Shown: one piece after another, positions 26,635 through 35,075 of the stretch
Layout of the letters: each line of letters begins with the position of its first letter
Numbering within the stretch: the stretch's first letter is position 1
NCBI GenBank assembly: GCA_012960835.1
Contig: DUAL01000305.1
Span: 1-57,348 of the forward strand
DNA from: Flavobacteriales bacterium
GTDB lineage: Bacteria > Bacteroidota > Bacteroidia > Flavobacteriales > BACL11
Length of the DNA: 57,348 bases
Direction: 5' to 3'
The notes under the pieces: model-generated
Databases searched by the model: none
What the model was told of the DNA's origin: nothing
What the model saw: only the letters and a program-made list of their open reading frames with translations
Made by a program: the position numbers and the translations under genes

Positions 26635-27447
26635 ATGGAAATTTTAAGGGCTATTGTTCTTGGAATTATTCAAGGATTGACTGAATTTTTGCCAGTAAGT
26701 AGTAGCGGGCATTTGGAAATTGCTAAATGTATTTCCCCTTCTGATATGTTGGCGGAAGAAAGCATGCTAATGACAGTGGTTTTGCATTTTGCTACCGCCC
26801 TTTCCACAATTATTATTTTTAGGAAAGATATTGCCGAAATATTTGCTGGCTTATTTCAATTTAAGATGAATGATAGTTTTTTGTTTTCTGTAAAAATTGT
26901 ACTTTCTATGATTCCAGCTGTTTTTGTTGGTTTGTTTTTTGAAAGTGAAATTGAGGCACTATTTGGCGGGCAATTAATTTTAGTTGGGAGTATGTTACTA
27001 ATAACTGGCGTATTACTTTTTTTAGCGGACAAAGCAAAACATGCAGAAAAAAATGTTGGGATTAAAAATGCAATACTCATTGGCATCTCGCAAGCCATAG
27101 CTATAATGCCTGGAATTTCCCGTTCAGGGGCCACAATTTCTACGGCTGTTCTTTTAGGAATAGATAAAGAAAAATCGGCACGCTTTTCCTTTTTAATGGT
27201 TGTGCCATTAATATTTGGAAAAATGGCAAAAGATATATTCTCTGGGAAAATAAGTTATGAAAGCAGCTCTTTCATTCCGCTAATAGTTGGTTTTATTTTT
27301 GCTTTCATTACTGGCCTAATTGCTTGCAAATGGATGATAAAATTGGTAAAAAATAGTCAGCTAAAATACTTTGCCTATTATTGTTTTATAGTAGGTATTT
27401 TGGTCATTCTTCTTTTTGCATATAACCAATTCCCTTGTCAGAGCTAG
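26635..27447 (+). CDS. uppP: Undecaprenyl-diphosphatase
   Basis: Integral membrane phosphatase that recycles undecaprenyl pyrophosphate to the monophosphate, the lipid carrier for peptidoglycan and polysaccharide building blocks; over-production gives bacitracin resistance. Both signature regions are present: GLTEFLPVSSSGHLE near the N-terminus and PGISRSGATIS in the second half. Length 270 and about eight hydrophobic segments agree with the BacA/UppP family. It overlaps truB by 13 bases. Together with the polyprenyl synthase and ispD genes further right it makes this block rich in isoprenoid functions. Confidence 0.96.
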   Translation: MEILRAIVLGIIQGLTEFLPVSSSGHLEIAKCISPSDMLAEESMLMTVVLHFATALSTIIIFRKDIAEIFAGLFQFKMNDSFLFSVKIVLSMIPAVFVGLFFESEIEALFGGQLILVGSMLLITGVLLFLADKAKHAEKNVGIKNAILIGISQAIAIMPGISRSGATISTAVLLGIDKEKSARFSFLMVVPLIFGKMAKDIFSGKISYESSSFIPLIVGFIFAFITGLIACKWMIKLVKNSQLKYFAYYCFIVGILVILLFAYNQFPCQS

Positions 27448-28154
27448 CCCCAAGTCAGATAACTAAGGCCACAGATTTTTTGTCTGGAGCTTTATTACTT
27501 ATTAACAAGCCAGCAGAATGGACATCTTTTGATGTGGTAAAAAAAATAAGAAATCTAATAAAGAAAAAACTGCAACTAAAAAAGATAAAAGTAGGGCATG
27601 CCGGAACGCTAGATCCACTAGCTACTGGGCTACTTATTGTTTGCACAGGAAAATTTACTAAAAGAATTGATGAAATTCAAGGACAAGAAAAAACCTATAC
27701 TGGCAATCTTATTTTGGGAGGCGCAACGCCTAGTTATGATTTGGAAACTGAAGTAAATCAAACTTTTGAAACTTCCCATATTACAAAAGAATCATTAGAA
27801 GAAGCGGCTAAACAATTTGTTGGGAAAATAAATCAAATTCCTCCCATTTTTTCAGCTTTAAAAAAAGATGGAGAACGCTTATACAAACTAGCTCGAAAAA
27901 ATAAAGAAATAAAATTAGAAAGCCGAAAAGTAACTATTCACAGCTTTAAAATTATAGATATAAATATGCCAATAGTTAGCTTCAAAATAGCGTGTGGCAA
28001 GGGTACTTATATCCGCTCCATTGCAAATGATTTTGGTAGGGCCTTAAATAGTGGTGCTCACTTATCTAAATTATGTAGAACAGAAATTGGAGAATACAAC
28101 TTAAAAGATGCTTTTTCTCTTAATGAAGTAGAAGATAAAATCAAACTGCTATAA
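27435..28154 (+). CDS. truB: tRNA pseudouridine(55) synthase TruB
   Basis: Converts U55 in the T-loop of tRNAs to pseudouridine and acts as a tRNA folding chaperone. The catalytic aspartate lies in GHAGTLDPLATGLL; LLINKPAEWTSFDVVKKIR opens the fold as in the family, and GKGTYIRSIANDFGRAL is the third motif. Length 239 is normal for the short form without a full PUA domain. No ATG is near; TTG at 27435, inside the end of uppP, gives the family-like N-terminus, with another TTG at about 27477 as a less likely option. Overlap suggests coupling to uppP. Confidence 0.94.
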   Translation: MSELAPSQITKATDFLSGALLLINKPAEWTSFDVVKKIRNLIKKKLQLKKIKVGHAGTLDPLATGLLIVCTGKFTKRIDEIQGQEKTYTGNLILGGATPSYDLETEVNQTFETSHITKESLEEAAKQFVGKINQIPPIFSALKKDGERLYKLARKNKEIKLESRKVTIHSFKIIDINMPIVSFKIACGKGTYIRSIANDFGRALNSGAHLSKLCRTEIGEYNLKDAFSLNEVEDKIKLL

Positions 28155-28157
28155 CCC

Positions 28158-28188
28158 TTGACTTCTGCCTTTGAATGTAGTATATTCG
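28158..28188 (+). promoter_or_regulatory. Promoter of queA-ispD (TTG-N20-TATATTCG)
   Basis: A TTG at 28158-28160 and TATATTCG at 28181-28188 are 20 bases apart, the spacing expected of a Bacteroidota -33/-7 promoter, with one mismatch to TAnnTTTG. Read another way, TTGACT and TATATT are 17 bases apart, as in an E. coli promoter. It ends 25 bases before the queA ATG in the 59-base gap after truB. Confidence 0.55.
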
Positions 28189-28213
28189 CGCCTTAAAAAT
28201 CAATCCTCAAGCT

Positions 28214-29284
28214 ATGAAATCACAAATAATGAAATACAAGCTTTCGCACTTTGTTTTTAACTTACCAAAAGAGCGAAAAGCAACAACTCCGGCAAAAAAT
28301 AGAGACGAATCAAAATTGATGGTTCTTCACCGAGAAAGCGGGGAAATTAAGCATAAAAAATTCAAAGATATTATAAATTATTTTGATGAAGGAGATGTGA
28401 TAATTTTGAACAACACCAAAGTTTTTCCTGCCCGACTTTTCGGAAATAAAGAAAAAACAGGAGCAAGAATTGAAGTATTTCTACTAAGAGAATTAAATAA
28501 AGAAAGTCGGCTTTTTGATGTATTGGTGGATCCCGCAAGAAAAATAAGAATCGGCAATAAGCTCTATTTTGGAGAAGAGGATGAGCTGATTGCGGAAGTA
28601 ATTGACAATACAACATCAAGAGGAAGAACCCTGCGTTTTTTGTTTGATGGCTCTTATGATGAGTTTAAAGAAACATTAACCAGACTAGGGCAAACACCCC
28701 TGCCTAAATATCTAAATAGAGAGCCAACAGAGGAAGATGATGAAAGGTACCAAACCATTTATGCAAAGCATAGTGGAGCAATTGCAGCACCTACTGCTGG
28801 TTTGCATTTTAGTCGAGAACTAATGAAACGACTGGAAATAAAAGGAATAAATTTTGCTGAGGTTACCCTTCATGTTGGTCTAGGTACTTTTAGGGAAGTG
28901 GAAGTAGAAGATCTTTCAAAACATAAAATGGATTCGGAAGAAATAAATATAACACAAGCTGCCGCAAATGTTATTAATACAGGGCTTGATAATAATAAAA
29001 GAATTTGTGCAGTGGGGACTACTTCTGTTAGAACAGTTGAAAGCTCTGTTACTACTCAAAATAGAATGGTCCCTTTTGATGGTTGGACCAATAAATTTAT
29101 TTTTCCTCCATACGATTTCAGGATTCCGACTTGTATGCTAACTAATTTTCATTTACCAAAATCTACTTTGATGATGCAAATCAGTGCTTTTGCCGGACAT
29201 GATTTTACAATGAAAGCATATAAAGAAGCTGTAAAGAAGAAATATAAATTTTACACTTATGGGGATGCCATGTTAATTTTATAA
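28214..29284 (+). CDS. queA: S-adenosylmethionine:tRNA ribosyltransferase-isomerase QueA
   Basis: Adds the ribosyl part of SAM to 7-aminomethyl-7-deazaguanine at tRNA position 34, forming epoxyqueuosine. Family landmarks in order: ENRDESKLMV-like opening (here NRDESKLMVL), NNTKVFPARLFG, the PPY-equivalent LPKYLNREPTEEDDERYQT, AAPTAGLHFS, TLHVGLGTFREV and TNFHLPKSTLMM. 356 residues is typical. The first ATG (28214) is used here; M6 (28229) starts closer to the family norm and cannot be excluded. Its own promoter lies upstream; ispD follows after one base. Confidence 0.96.
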   Translation: MKSQIMKYKLSHFVFNLPKERKATTPAKNRDESKLMVLHRESGEIKHKKFKDIINYFDEGDVIILNNTKVFPARLFGNKEKTGARIEVFLLRELNKESRLFDVLVDPARKIRIGNKLYFGEEDELIAEVIDNTTSRGRTLRFLFDGSYDEFKETLTRLGQTPLPKYLNREPTEEDDERYQTIYAKHSGAIAAPTAGLHFSRELMKRLEIKGINFAEVTLHVGLGTFREVEVEDLSKHKMDSEEINITQAAANVINTGLDNNKRICAVGTTSVRTVESSVTTQNRMVPFDGWTNKFIFPPYDFRIPTCMLTNFHLPKSTLMMQISAFAGHDFTMKAYKEAVKKKYKFYTYGDAMLIL

Positions 29285-29285
29285 G

Positions 29286-29936
29286 ATGAAAAGAGTTGCT
29301 TTAATCGTAGCTGGTGGAAAAGGGGAGCGCATGAATACGAAAACCCCAAAACAGTTTTTATTACTGAATAGTTTACCCATTTTAATGCACACCTTAAATG
29401 CTTTTTCACATTTAGATAAAATTATTTTAGTGCTTCCACAAACTCAAATTGAAAATTGGAAAGCACTTTGTAAACAATATAATTTCTCTCTAAAACACAG
29501 TACAGTTGCAGGTGGAATAAATCGTTTTGGATCTGTAAAAAATGGTTTGAAAAAAGTGGATGATAATAGTATTGTTGCTATTCATGATGGGGTGCGACCA
29601 CTTGTTTCCGAACATCTAATTGACGAACTAATTTCTGTAACGAAAAAGGGGATTGGAGTTGTGCCGGTTGTATCGATAAAAGATTCTCTGCGAAAAGTAG
29701 ATGGGAATAGTAGCAAATCGGTAAGTAGAAGTAATTTGTATAAAGTGCAAACGCCACAATGCTTTTTTGCTAGCACCATTAAGGATGCCTACAAACAAAA
29801 TTTTTCACTCTTTTTTACAGATGATGCCTCTGTTTTGGAAAGTAATGGAGGAAAAATAAACACTACTTTAGGAGAAGAAAAAAACCTAAAAATTACTACT
29901 GAAGAGGATTTGAGGGTTGCTGAATTATTACGCTAA
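29286..29936 (+). CDS. ispD: 2-C-methyl-D-erythritol 4-phosphate cytidylyltransferase
   Basis: Third step of the non-mevalonate isoprenoid pathway: joins CTP and methylerythritol phosphate. The nucleotide-binding opening VAGGKGERMNTKTPKQFL, the IHDGVRPLVS motif and the closing TDDASVLESNGGKI are diagnostic. Length 216 fits the single-domain enzyme without IspF fusion. It is co-transcribed with queA; its 3' end overlaps the opposing amidohydrolase by nine bases. It shows that the organism makes isoprenoids by the MEP route. Confidence 0.95.
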   Translation: MKRVALIVAGGKGERMNTKTPKQFLLLNSLPILMHTLNAFSHLDKIILVLPQTQIENWKALCKQYNFSLKHSTVAGGINRFGSVKNGLKKVDDNSIVAIHDGVRPLVSEHLIDELISVTKKGIGVVPVVSIKDSLRKVDGNSSKSVSRSNLYKVQTPQCFFASTIKDAYKQNFSLFFTDDASVLESNGGKINTTLGEEKNLKITTEEDLRVAELLR

Positions 29937-31061
29937 AACCTTAACAAAACTCCCCTCAATAATCTTCATGCCTTCCAAATGTTGAATTAAATTCACCCCA
30001 GGAATTTTTCCTTTTTCAAAGCTGCCTAATTTTTCAAAACCAAGGGCTTCTGCTCCATTTTTAGATGCTATTTTAAGCAGTATATTCATATCAAAATTAG
30101 AATTTTCTTGCACAACTAAAAGCTCTTCCAAAATAGAAAGGGAATTATTAGAAGCCAAACTATCCGTTCCAACACAAAGTTTATCAGTATCAAAAATGGA
30201 ATAGTCTGGCAAAGCATTTTCAATATACAAATTTGCTTTTGGGCAAGTACCGTAATAGTGTTCAGTTAAATCTTCTTTTTTAGCAAAGGTATTATGCACT
30301 AAAAGTATTTTTTTGTTTTCTAATTCTTGAAAAATATCAATTGATTTTTTTCTTGTTTGCCAAATTTCTTCACTTGCATTTACACCCTTTAGCCAATCAA
30401 AAAAAGCACCCTCCTTATTTTCAAAAAGCTGATTTTCCTCTTTTGTTTCTTGCATATGAATGGTGAGTAATTCATCTTTTTCATCAAAATGATTTACAAT
30501 TTCTTGTGCCAATTTTGGCGGCACTGAAAAAGGAGCGTGCGGCACAATGCTTGCTTTTTTCCCAATTGCTCTAAATTGATTTCTTATTTGTAAAGCATTC
30601 TTTATTGTGTCTCTAATTTTATCCTCATGCACCTGAAAAGTTTCAATAAAATTGTAGTAAGTTAAATTACTTTTCTGCTTTTGTAAAAGTGTATCAGTTG
30701 TATTACAAATATCTCCAACTCCAACTATTCCATTAGCAATCATTTGCTGTTCTGCTTTCTCAATTGCATACTGAATATCTTCTTTTTCAAACTCATTTCT
30801 TTGCTGAATAGCTCCTATAAAATCCAAAAAACCTTTCCCTTTTTCCGCAACTCCTTGTAAATGGCTCAGTTCCAAATGACAATGTGCATTTACAAATCCT
30901 GGACACAAAATCCCCTCAAAAACCTCCAATTGTTCTGGCGGAACTTCTGCTCTATTTTCAAGAATTGCGATAACTTCCCCCTTATCAGAAATTTGCAATA
31001 CCCCTTCTTTTATTGGGGCAATGTGCAATGGATATAAATAATCGGCCGTTAAAAATCGCAT
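29928..31061 (-). CDS. Atz/Trz-type metal-dependent amidohydrolase
   Basis: Cytoplasmic hydrolase of the amidohydrolase superfamily, in the group of chlorohydrolases, guanine and adenosine-type deaminases. Metal and catalytic motifs: GFVNAHCHLELSH (the HxH pair), TIHMQETKEE, LVHNTFA and CVGTDSLASN. I place the start at 31061 (MRFLTADYLYP), giving 377 residues; the frame stays open to 31295 but that extension crosses the divergent rlmN gene and is not family-like. The identical box-to-start arrangement seen at the DUF3109 gene supports this start. Substrate is unknown; deamination of a purine derivative, including aminodeoxyfutalosine, is possible. Confidence 0.85.
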   Translation of the reverse strand: MRFLTADYLYPLHIAPIKEGVLQISDKGEVIAILENRAEVPPEQLEVFEGILCPGFVNAHCHLELSHLQGVAEKGKGFLDFIGAIQQRNEFEKEDIQYAIEKAEQQMIANGIVGVGDICNTTDTLLQKQKSNLTYYNFIETFQVHEDKIRDTIKNALQIRNQFRAIGKKASIVPHAPFSVPPKLAQEIVNHFDEKDELLTIHMQETKEENQLFENKEGAFFDWLKGVNASEEIWQTRKKSIDIFQELENKKILLVHNTFAKKEDLTEHYYGTCPKANLYIENALPDYSIFDTDKLCVGTDSLASNNSLSILEELLVVQENSNFDMNILLKIASKNGAEALGFEKLGSFEKGKIPGVNLIQHLEGMKIIEGSFVKVLA

Positions 31062-31065
31062 AGCA

Positions 31066-31073
31066 CAAAAGTA
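31066..31073 (-). promoter_or_regulatory. -7 box (TACTTTTG) for the amidohydrolase gene
   Basis: Perfect TAnnTTTG match on the minus strand. TGCT then ATG follow directly, so the transcript is predicted to start at or beside the ATG. Identical in box and gap to the DUF3109 promoter. Confidence 0.6.
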
Positions 31074-31088
31074 AGGAATCTGAATTAC

Positions 31089-31096
31089 TATCTTTG
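31089..31096 (+). promoter_or_regulatory. -7 box (TATCTTTG) for rlmN
   Basis: Perfect TAnnTTTG match ending eight bases before the rlmN ATG; shares a 43-base gap with the divergent amidohydrolase promoter. Confidence 0.55.
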
Positions 31097-31104
31097 CAAA
31101 CCAA

Positions 31105-32145
31105 ATGAAAGAAAAAATAGACATACGAAATATTAGTGTAGAAGACTTGTGTGCATTCTGTGCCGAGCATAAATTACCCAAATTTAGAGCAGGGCAAATT
31201 GAGGAGTGGTTGTGGAAAAAACGCGCTACTTCTTTTGATGAAATGACTTCTTTATCCAAAGATATGCGTAATTTGTTTGGGGAGCATTTTTGCATTAATC
31301 CTGTAAAAATTCACAAGGGAGAAAGAAGTATAGATGGCACTATCAAATACAGCTTACAGCTACACGATAAATTATTGGTTGAGGGGGTTTTAATTCCTTC
31401 CAAAAAGAGAATAACTGCTTGCATTTCTTCACAAGTTGGTTGCAGTTTAGATTGTGCATTTTGTGCTACTGGGACATTAAAATTAGAAAGAAATTTAACT
31501 GCTGCCGAAATATATGACCAAGTTTTCATCCTAAATGAAGAGTCCGTTTCTAACTTTGGCAAATCACTGTCTAATATTGTGTATATGGGGATGGGTGAGC
31601 CACTCTTGAACTACAACAATATGTTGGAGAGTATCCGCCTTATCACCACTGAAAAAGGAATGGGAATGTCGCCAAAAAGGATTACTGTTTCTACCGCAGG
31701 AATTGCTAAAATGATAATGAAACTAGCAGATGACAAGGTAAGGTTTAACTTGGCTATTTCCCTTCATAGTTCAAATGATGAAACAAGGAGCAAGCTTATG
31801 AGTTTAAATGATTCCGTTCCTTTGCAAGAACTTAGAGATGCCATTCGATATTTTTATGATGAGACTAATAGCAGAATTACCTATGAATATATACTCTTTA
31901 AAGGAATTAATGATAATGTGAATGACGCAAAGGGTTTGGCTAATTTTTGCAAAGTAAGCCCTTGTAAAATTAACTTAATTGAATACAATACAGTGGATGA
32001 TTTCCCTTATGAAAAATCGACTAATAAAGTCACTGAAAACTTTATATCTTATCTAGAAGAAAAGAACTTGATTGTAAATTTAAGAAAAAGCAAAGGCAAA
32101 GATATTAATGCTGCTTGTGGGCAATTAGTAAACAAACTCCAATAA
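31105..32145 (+). CDS. rlmN: 23S rRNA/tRNA adenine C2-methyltransferase RlmN
   Basis: Radical-SAM enzyme that methylates C2 of A2503 in 23S rRNA and of A37 in some tRNAs. The radical-SAM cluster ligands are C113, C117 and C120 (GCSLDCAFCATG); MGMGEPLLNY follows; and the methyl-carrying cysteine is near the end in NAACGQL. Length 346 is the family standard. It is transcribed from a box eight bases upstream of its ATG and is monocistronic: 75 bases separate it from the polyprenyl synthase, which has its own box. Confidence 0.97.
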   Translation: MKEKIDIRNISVEDLCAFCAEHKLPKFRAGQIEEWLWKKRATSFDEMTSLSKDMRNLFGEHFCINPVKIHKGERSIDGTIKYSLQLHDKLLVEGVLIPSKKRITACISSQVGCSLDCAFCATGTLKLERNLTAAEIYDQVFILNEESVSNFGKSLSNIVYMGMGEPLLNYNNMLESIRLITTEKGMGMSPKRITVSTAGIAKMIMKLADDKVRFNLAISLHSSNDETRSKLMSLNDSVPLQELRDAIRYFYDETNSRITYEYILFKGINDNVNDAKGLANFCKVSPCKINLIEYNTVDDFPYEKSTNKVTENFISYLEEKNLIVNLRKSKGKDINAACGQLVNKLQ

Positions 32146-32154
32146 CTTTTTAAC

Positions 32155-32203
32155 AAGCGAATTTTTTCAGAAGATTAGCACGAACTTCTTTGTATATTCG
32201 CTT
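32155..32203. repeat. Interrupted inverted repeat over the polyprenyl synthase promoter
   Basis: Outer arms AAGCGAAT (32155-32162) and ATTCGCTT (32196-32203) are perfectly complementary over eight bases; inner arms AGAAG (32169-32173) and CTTCT (32185-32189) add five more, with a symmetric six-by-six internal loop and an 11-base tip. The right outer arm overlaps the predicted -7 box. It could be an operator, an RNA structure at the rlmN 3' end, or chance. Confidence 0.4.
32193..32200 (+). promoter_or_regulatory. -7 box (TATATTCG) for the polyprenyl synthase-dnaG unit
   Basis: One mismatch to TAnnTTTG; identical to the boxes of queA and the M42 gene. It ends 20 bases before the TTG start. Confidence 0.45.
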
Positions 32204-32220
32204 TCAATCTTTTTGGTAAT

Positions 32221-33195
32221 TTGAGTACGATAAACGAAATAAAATCTCCTATCAAACAAGAGATGCTTCTTTTTGAAAAAAAGTTTAAGGCATCCCTTAA
32301 TAGCAAAGTTCCTTTGCTCGATAAAATAATGCATTACATCATCAAGCGAAAAGGAAAGCAGATGCGTCCAATGTTTGTTTTTCTGTCAGCCAAACTTTGT
32401 GGAAAAGTAACAGAAAGCACCTATATCTCGGCATCCTTAATTGAGCTTTTGCATACGGCAACCCTGGTGCATGATGATGTAGTAGATGAAGCTAATATCA
32501 GAAGGGGTTTTTTCTCTATCAATGCGCTTTGGAAAAATAAAATTGCTGTTTTGGTAGGTGATTTTTTATTATCAAAGGGTCTGCTTTTAGCAGTAGAAAA
32601 TAATGAATTTGAACTGTTAAAAATAATGAGTAATGCAGTAAAAGACATGAGCGAAGGGGAGCTTTTACAAATTGAAAAAACAAGAAAATTAGATATTGAA
32701 GAATCCGTTTATTTTGAAATTATAAGGCAAAAAACAGCCACCTTAATTGCGGCTTGTTGTGCTTGCGGAGCAAGCTCTGCTACCAAAGATGTAGCAACTA
32801 TAAAAAAGCTACATCTTTTTGGAGAAATGGCAGGAATTGCTTTTCAAATAAAAGATGATTTGTTTGATTATTCGCATAATCCGATTATTGGCAAGCCAAC
32901 CGGTATTGACATAAGAGAACAAAAAATGACTCTACCCTTGATTTACACTTTAAGCATAAGTGATAACCCGCAGAAAAAGATGATAATTAATACCATAAAA
33001 AACCACAATAAGGATACGGATAAAGTAGCAGGCATAATTGAATTAGTAAAAAGTAGTGGTGGCTTGAATTATGCTACTAAAAAAATGAATGAATACCACC
33101 AAAATGCACTAAATATTTTGGAGGAATTTGAAGATGGAGAAGCAAAAAAGGCACTAAAACAAATGATTGATTTTGTAATACATAGAAAACAATGA
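32221..33195 (+). CDS. Polyprenyl diphosphate synthase
   Basis: Trans-isoprenyl chain-lengthening enzyme that builds long all-trans chains from isopentenyl diphosphate, most likely the menaquinone side chain in this phylum. Both aspartate-rich motifs are present: LVHDDVVDEANIRRG (first) and FQIKDDLFDYS (second), with RKGKQMRPMFVF before the first. No bulky residue pattern was used to set chain length, so product length is open. Start codon is TTG at 32221; no ATG gives the family N-terminus. Length 324. The dnaG ATG overlaps its stop (ATGA). Confidence 0.92.
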   Translation: MSTINEIKSPIKQEMLLFEKKFKASLNSKVPLLDKIMHYIIKRKGKQMRPMFVFLSAKLCGKVTESTYISASLIELLHTATLVHDDVVDEANIRRGFFSINALWKNKIAVLVGDFLLSKGLLLAVENNEFELLKIMSNAVKDMSEGELLQIEKTRKLDIEESVYFEIIRQKTATLIAACCACGASSATKDVATIKKLHLFGEMAGIAFQIKDDLFDYSHNPIIGKPTGIDIREQKMTLPLIYTLSISDNPQKKMIINTIKNHNKDTDKVAGIIELVKSSGGLNYATKKMNEYHQNALNILEEFEDGEAKKALKQMIDFVIHRKQ

Positions 33196-35075
33196 TTCCG
33201 AAAGAAACTATTGATAAAATATTTGAAGCGGCTCGAATTGAGGAAGTGGTAAGTGGCTTTGTACAACTTAAAAAAAGAGGCGCTAATTTTATTGGACATT
33301 GCCCTTTTCATGATGAAAAAACACCTTCCTTTACGGTATCGGCCTCCAAAGGGATTTACAAATGTTTTGGATGTGGGAAGGGAGGGAATTCTGTAAGTTT
33401 TGTGATGGAACATGAACATTATTCTTATCCTGAGGCTTTAAAATATTTGGCGGAAAAATATAGCATTGAAGTGGCGGAAAAAGAGTTAACTCCTGAGCAA
33501 AACATAAGAGCAAACGACAGGGATAGTTTGTATGTAATTAGCTCCTTTGCCAATAAATTTTTCCAACAGCAGCTATGGGAAAGGGAGGAAGGAAAAATCG
33601 TAGGATTAAGCTATTATAAAGAAAGAGGATTTACGGAAGAAACCATCAAGAAATTTCAGTTAGGGTATAGCCCAAAACAAAAAGATGCCCTCAGCAAAGA
33701 AGCTATAAAATCCTCATTTCAGCAAAAATATTTGGAAGATTCTGGTTTGTCCATTATTAAAAATAAATCTGCTTTGGATAGATTCAGAGAAAGAATGATG
33801 TTTCCTATTCATAGTTTTTCTGGTAGGGTTTTAGGCTTTGGTGGTCGCACTTTACAAAAAGATAATAAAGCAAAATATGTCAATTCGCCTGAGAGTTTGA
33901 TATACCTTAAAAGTAAAATTTTATACGGTATTTACTTTGCTAAACAACACATCAGTAAACAAAACAACTGCTTTATTGTGGAGGGATATACGGATGTAAT
34001 TTCCCTTCATCAAGCAGGGGTTGAAAATGTAGTTTCCTCATCAGGCACCTCCCTTACATCCGAGCAAATAAAATTGATCAACCGTTTTACAAAAAACATT
34101 ACCATTCTTTTTGATGGAGATGCTGCTGGACTGAAAGCCTCTTTTAGAAGTATTGACATGATATTGGCAGAAGGCATGAATGTAAAAGTGGTTTTATTCC
34201 CTGACGGAGAAGATCCGGACTCTTTTGCACAAAAGTGTAGTCAGGAAGAATTGATAAATTATTTGGAGGAAAACCAAAAAGATTTTATTACTTTTAAAAC
34301 AAATATATTAAGTAAAGATACAAATGAAGATCCGGCAAAAAGAGTAGAAATGATAAAAGATATCGCTTCCTCTATTGCGCAAATTCCTGATGATATCGGT
34401 AGATCAGAATACATAAAAGAGTGCAGCCGAATGCTGAGGGTAAAAGAATTGGATTTAGCAAAAGAGGTAAGCGCACAAAAGAATAAACGAATAAGCCCTT
34501 TCCCAGCAAAAAGTGAGAATGCAAGCAATTTTGAAGAAAAAGAAATTCCTACTTCAAAAATGAACAAAGAGGAAAAAGAAATTATTCGACTATTGCTCAA
34601 TTATGGAAATAAGAATATGAAAGAAGAAGATCAAAAAATTAGTATTGCGTCTTTTATTATTCAGGAGTTAGAGGTAGATAATATTAGTTTTGAAAACGAG
34701 CAATACCAATCTATATTAGGTGAAATATCTGCTCATGTAAAAGAGGATGGAGAAATAAATTTAAATTATTTTACCCTACATCAAAACCCTTCTATAAGCA
34801 AATTGGCTATCGATTTGATAAGCAAAAAACATAGTTTGAGCGAAAATTGGAAATCACGACACCGAATACTAACTGGCTCGGAAGAAGATAAATTTCGAAA
34901 AGCAGTAGAAAGCTCTATTTATGCTTTAAAATTAAAACATTTGGACACCAAACTAGGAGATATTCAATTACAGTTAAAAGAAAATCCTGATGATGAGCGA
35001 TTTACAAAAGCTTATGCCAAATATTTACAAACCAGAAGACAAATTGCGGAAAAATTAGGAAGAACCATGTGCTAA
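33192..35075 (+). CDS. dnaG: DNA primase DnaG
   Basis: Makes the RNA primers for DNA replication. The CHC2 zinc-binding domain is complete (C37, H40, C58, C61). The Toprim core shows FIVEGYTDVISLHQAG and ILFDGDAAGLKA; the C-terminal third (from about 430) is the divergent helicase-binding region with a Lys/Glu-rich linker. Length 627 fits. It begins inside the stop of the polyprenyl synthase gene and ends on a TAA that shares its TA with the opposing recJ stop (four-base overlap). It is away from the usual rpsU-dnaG-rpoD operon of proteobacteria, as is normal for this phylum. Confidence 0.97.
   Translation: MIPKETIDKIFEAARIEEVVSGFVQLKKRGANFIGHCPFHDEKTPSFTVSASKGIYKCFGCGKGGNSVSFVMEHEHYSYPEALKYLAEKYSIEVAEKELTPEQNIRANDRDSLYVISSFANKFFQQQLWEREEGKIVGLSYYKERGFTEETIKKFQLGYSPKQKDALSKEAIKSSFQQKYLEDSGLSIIKNKSALDRFRERMMFPIHSFSGRVLGFGGRTLQKDNKAKYVNSPESLIYLKSKILYGIYFAKQHISKQNNCFIVEGYTDVISLHQAGVENVVSSSGTSLTSEQIKLINRFTKNITILFDGDAAGLKASFRSIDMILAEGMNVKVVLFPDGEDPDSFAQKCSQEELINYLEENQKDFITFKTNILSKDTNEDPAKRVEMIKDIASSIAQIPDDIGRSEYIKECSRMLRVKELDLAKEVSAQKNKRISPFPAKSENASNFEEKEIPTSKMNKEEKEIIRLLLNYGNKNMKEEDQKISIASFIIQELEVDNISFENEQYQSILGEISAHVKEDGEINLNYFTLHQNPSISKLAIDLISKKHSLSENWKSRHRILTGSEEDKFRKAVESSIYALKLKHLDTKLGDIQLQLKENPDDERFTKAYAKYLQTRRQIAEKLGRTMC

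Noticed and set aside
31062..31295. Longer N-terminus of the amidohydrolase
   Set aside because: It crosses the divergent rlmN gene and its promoter and has no amidohydrolase features.
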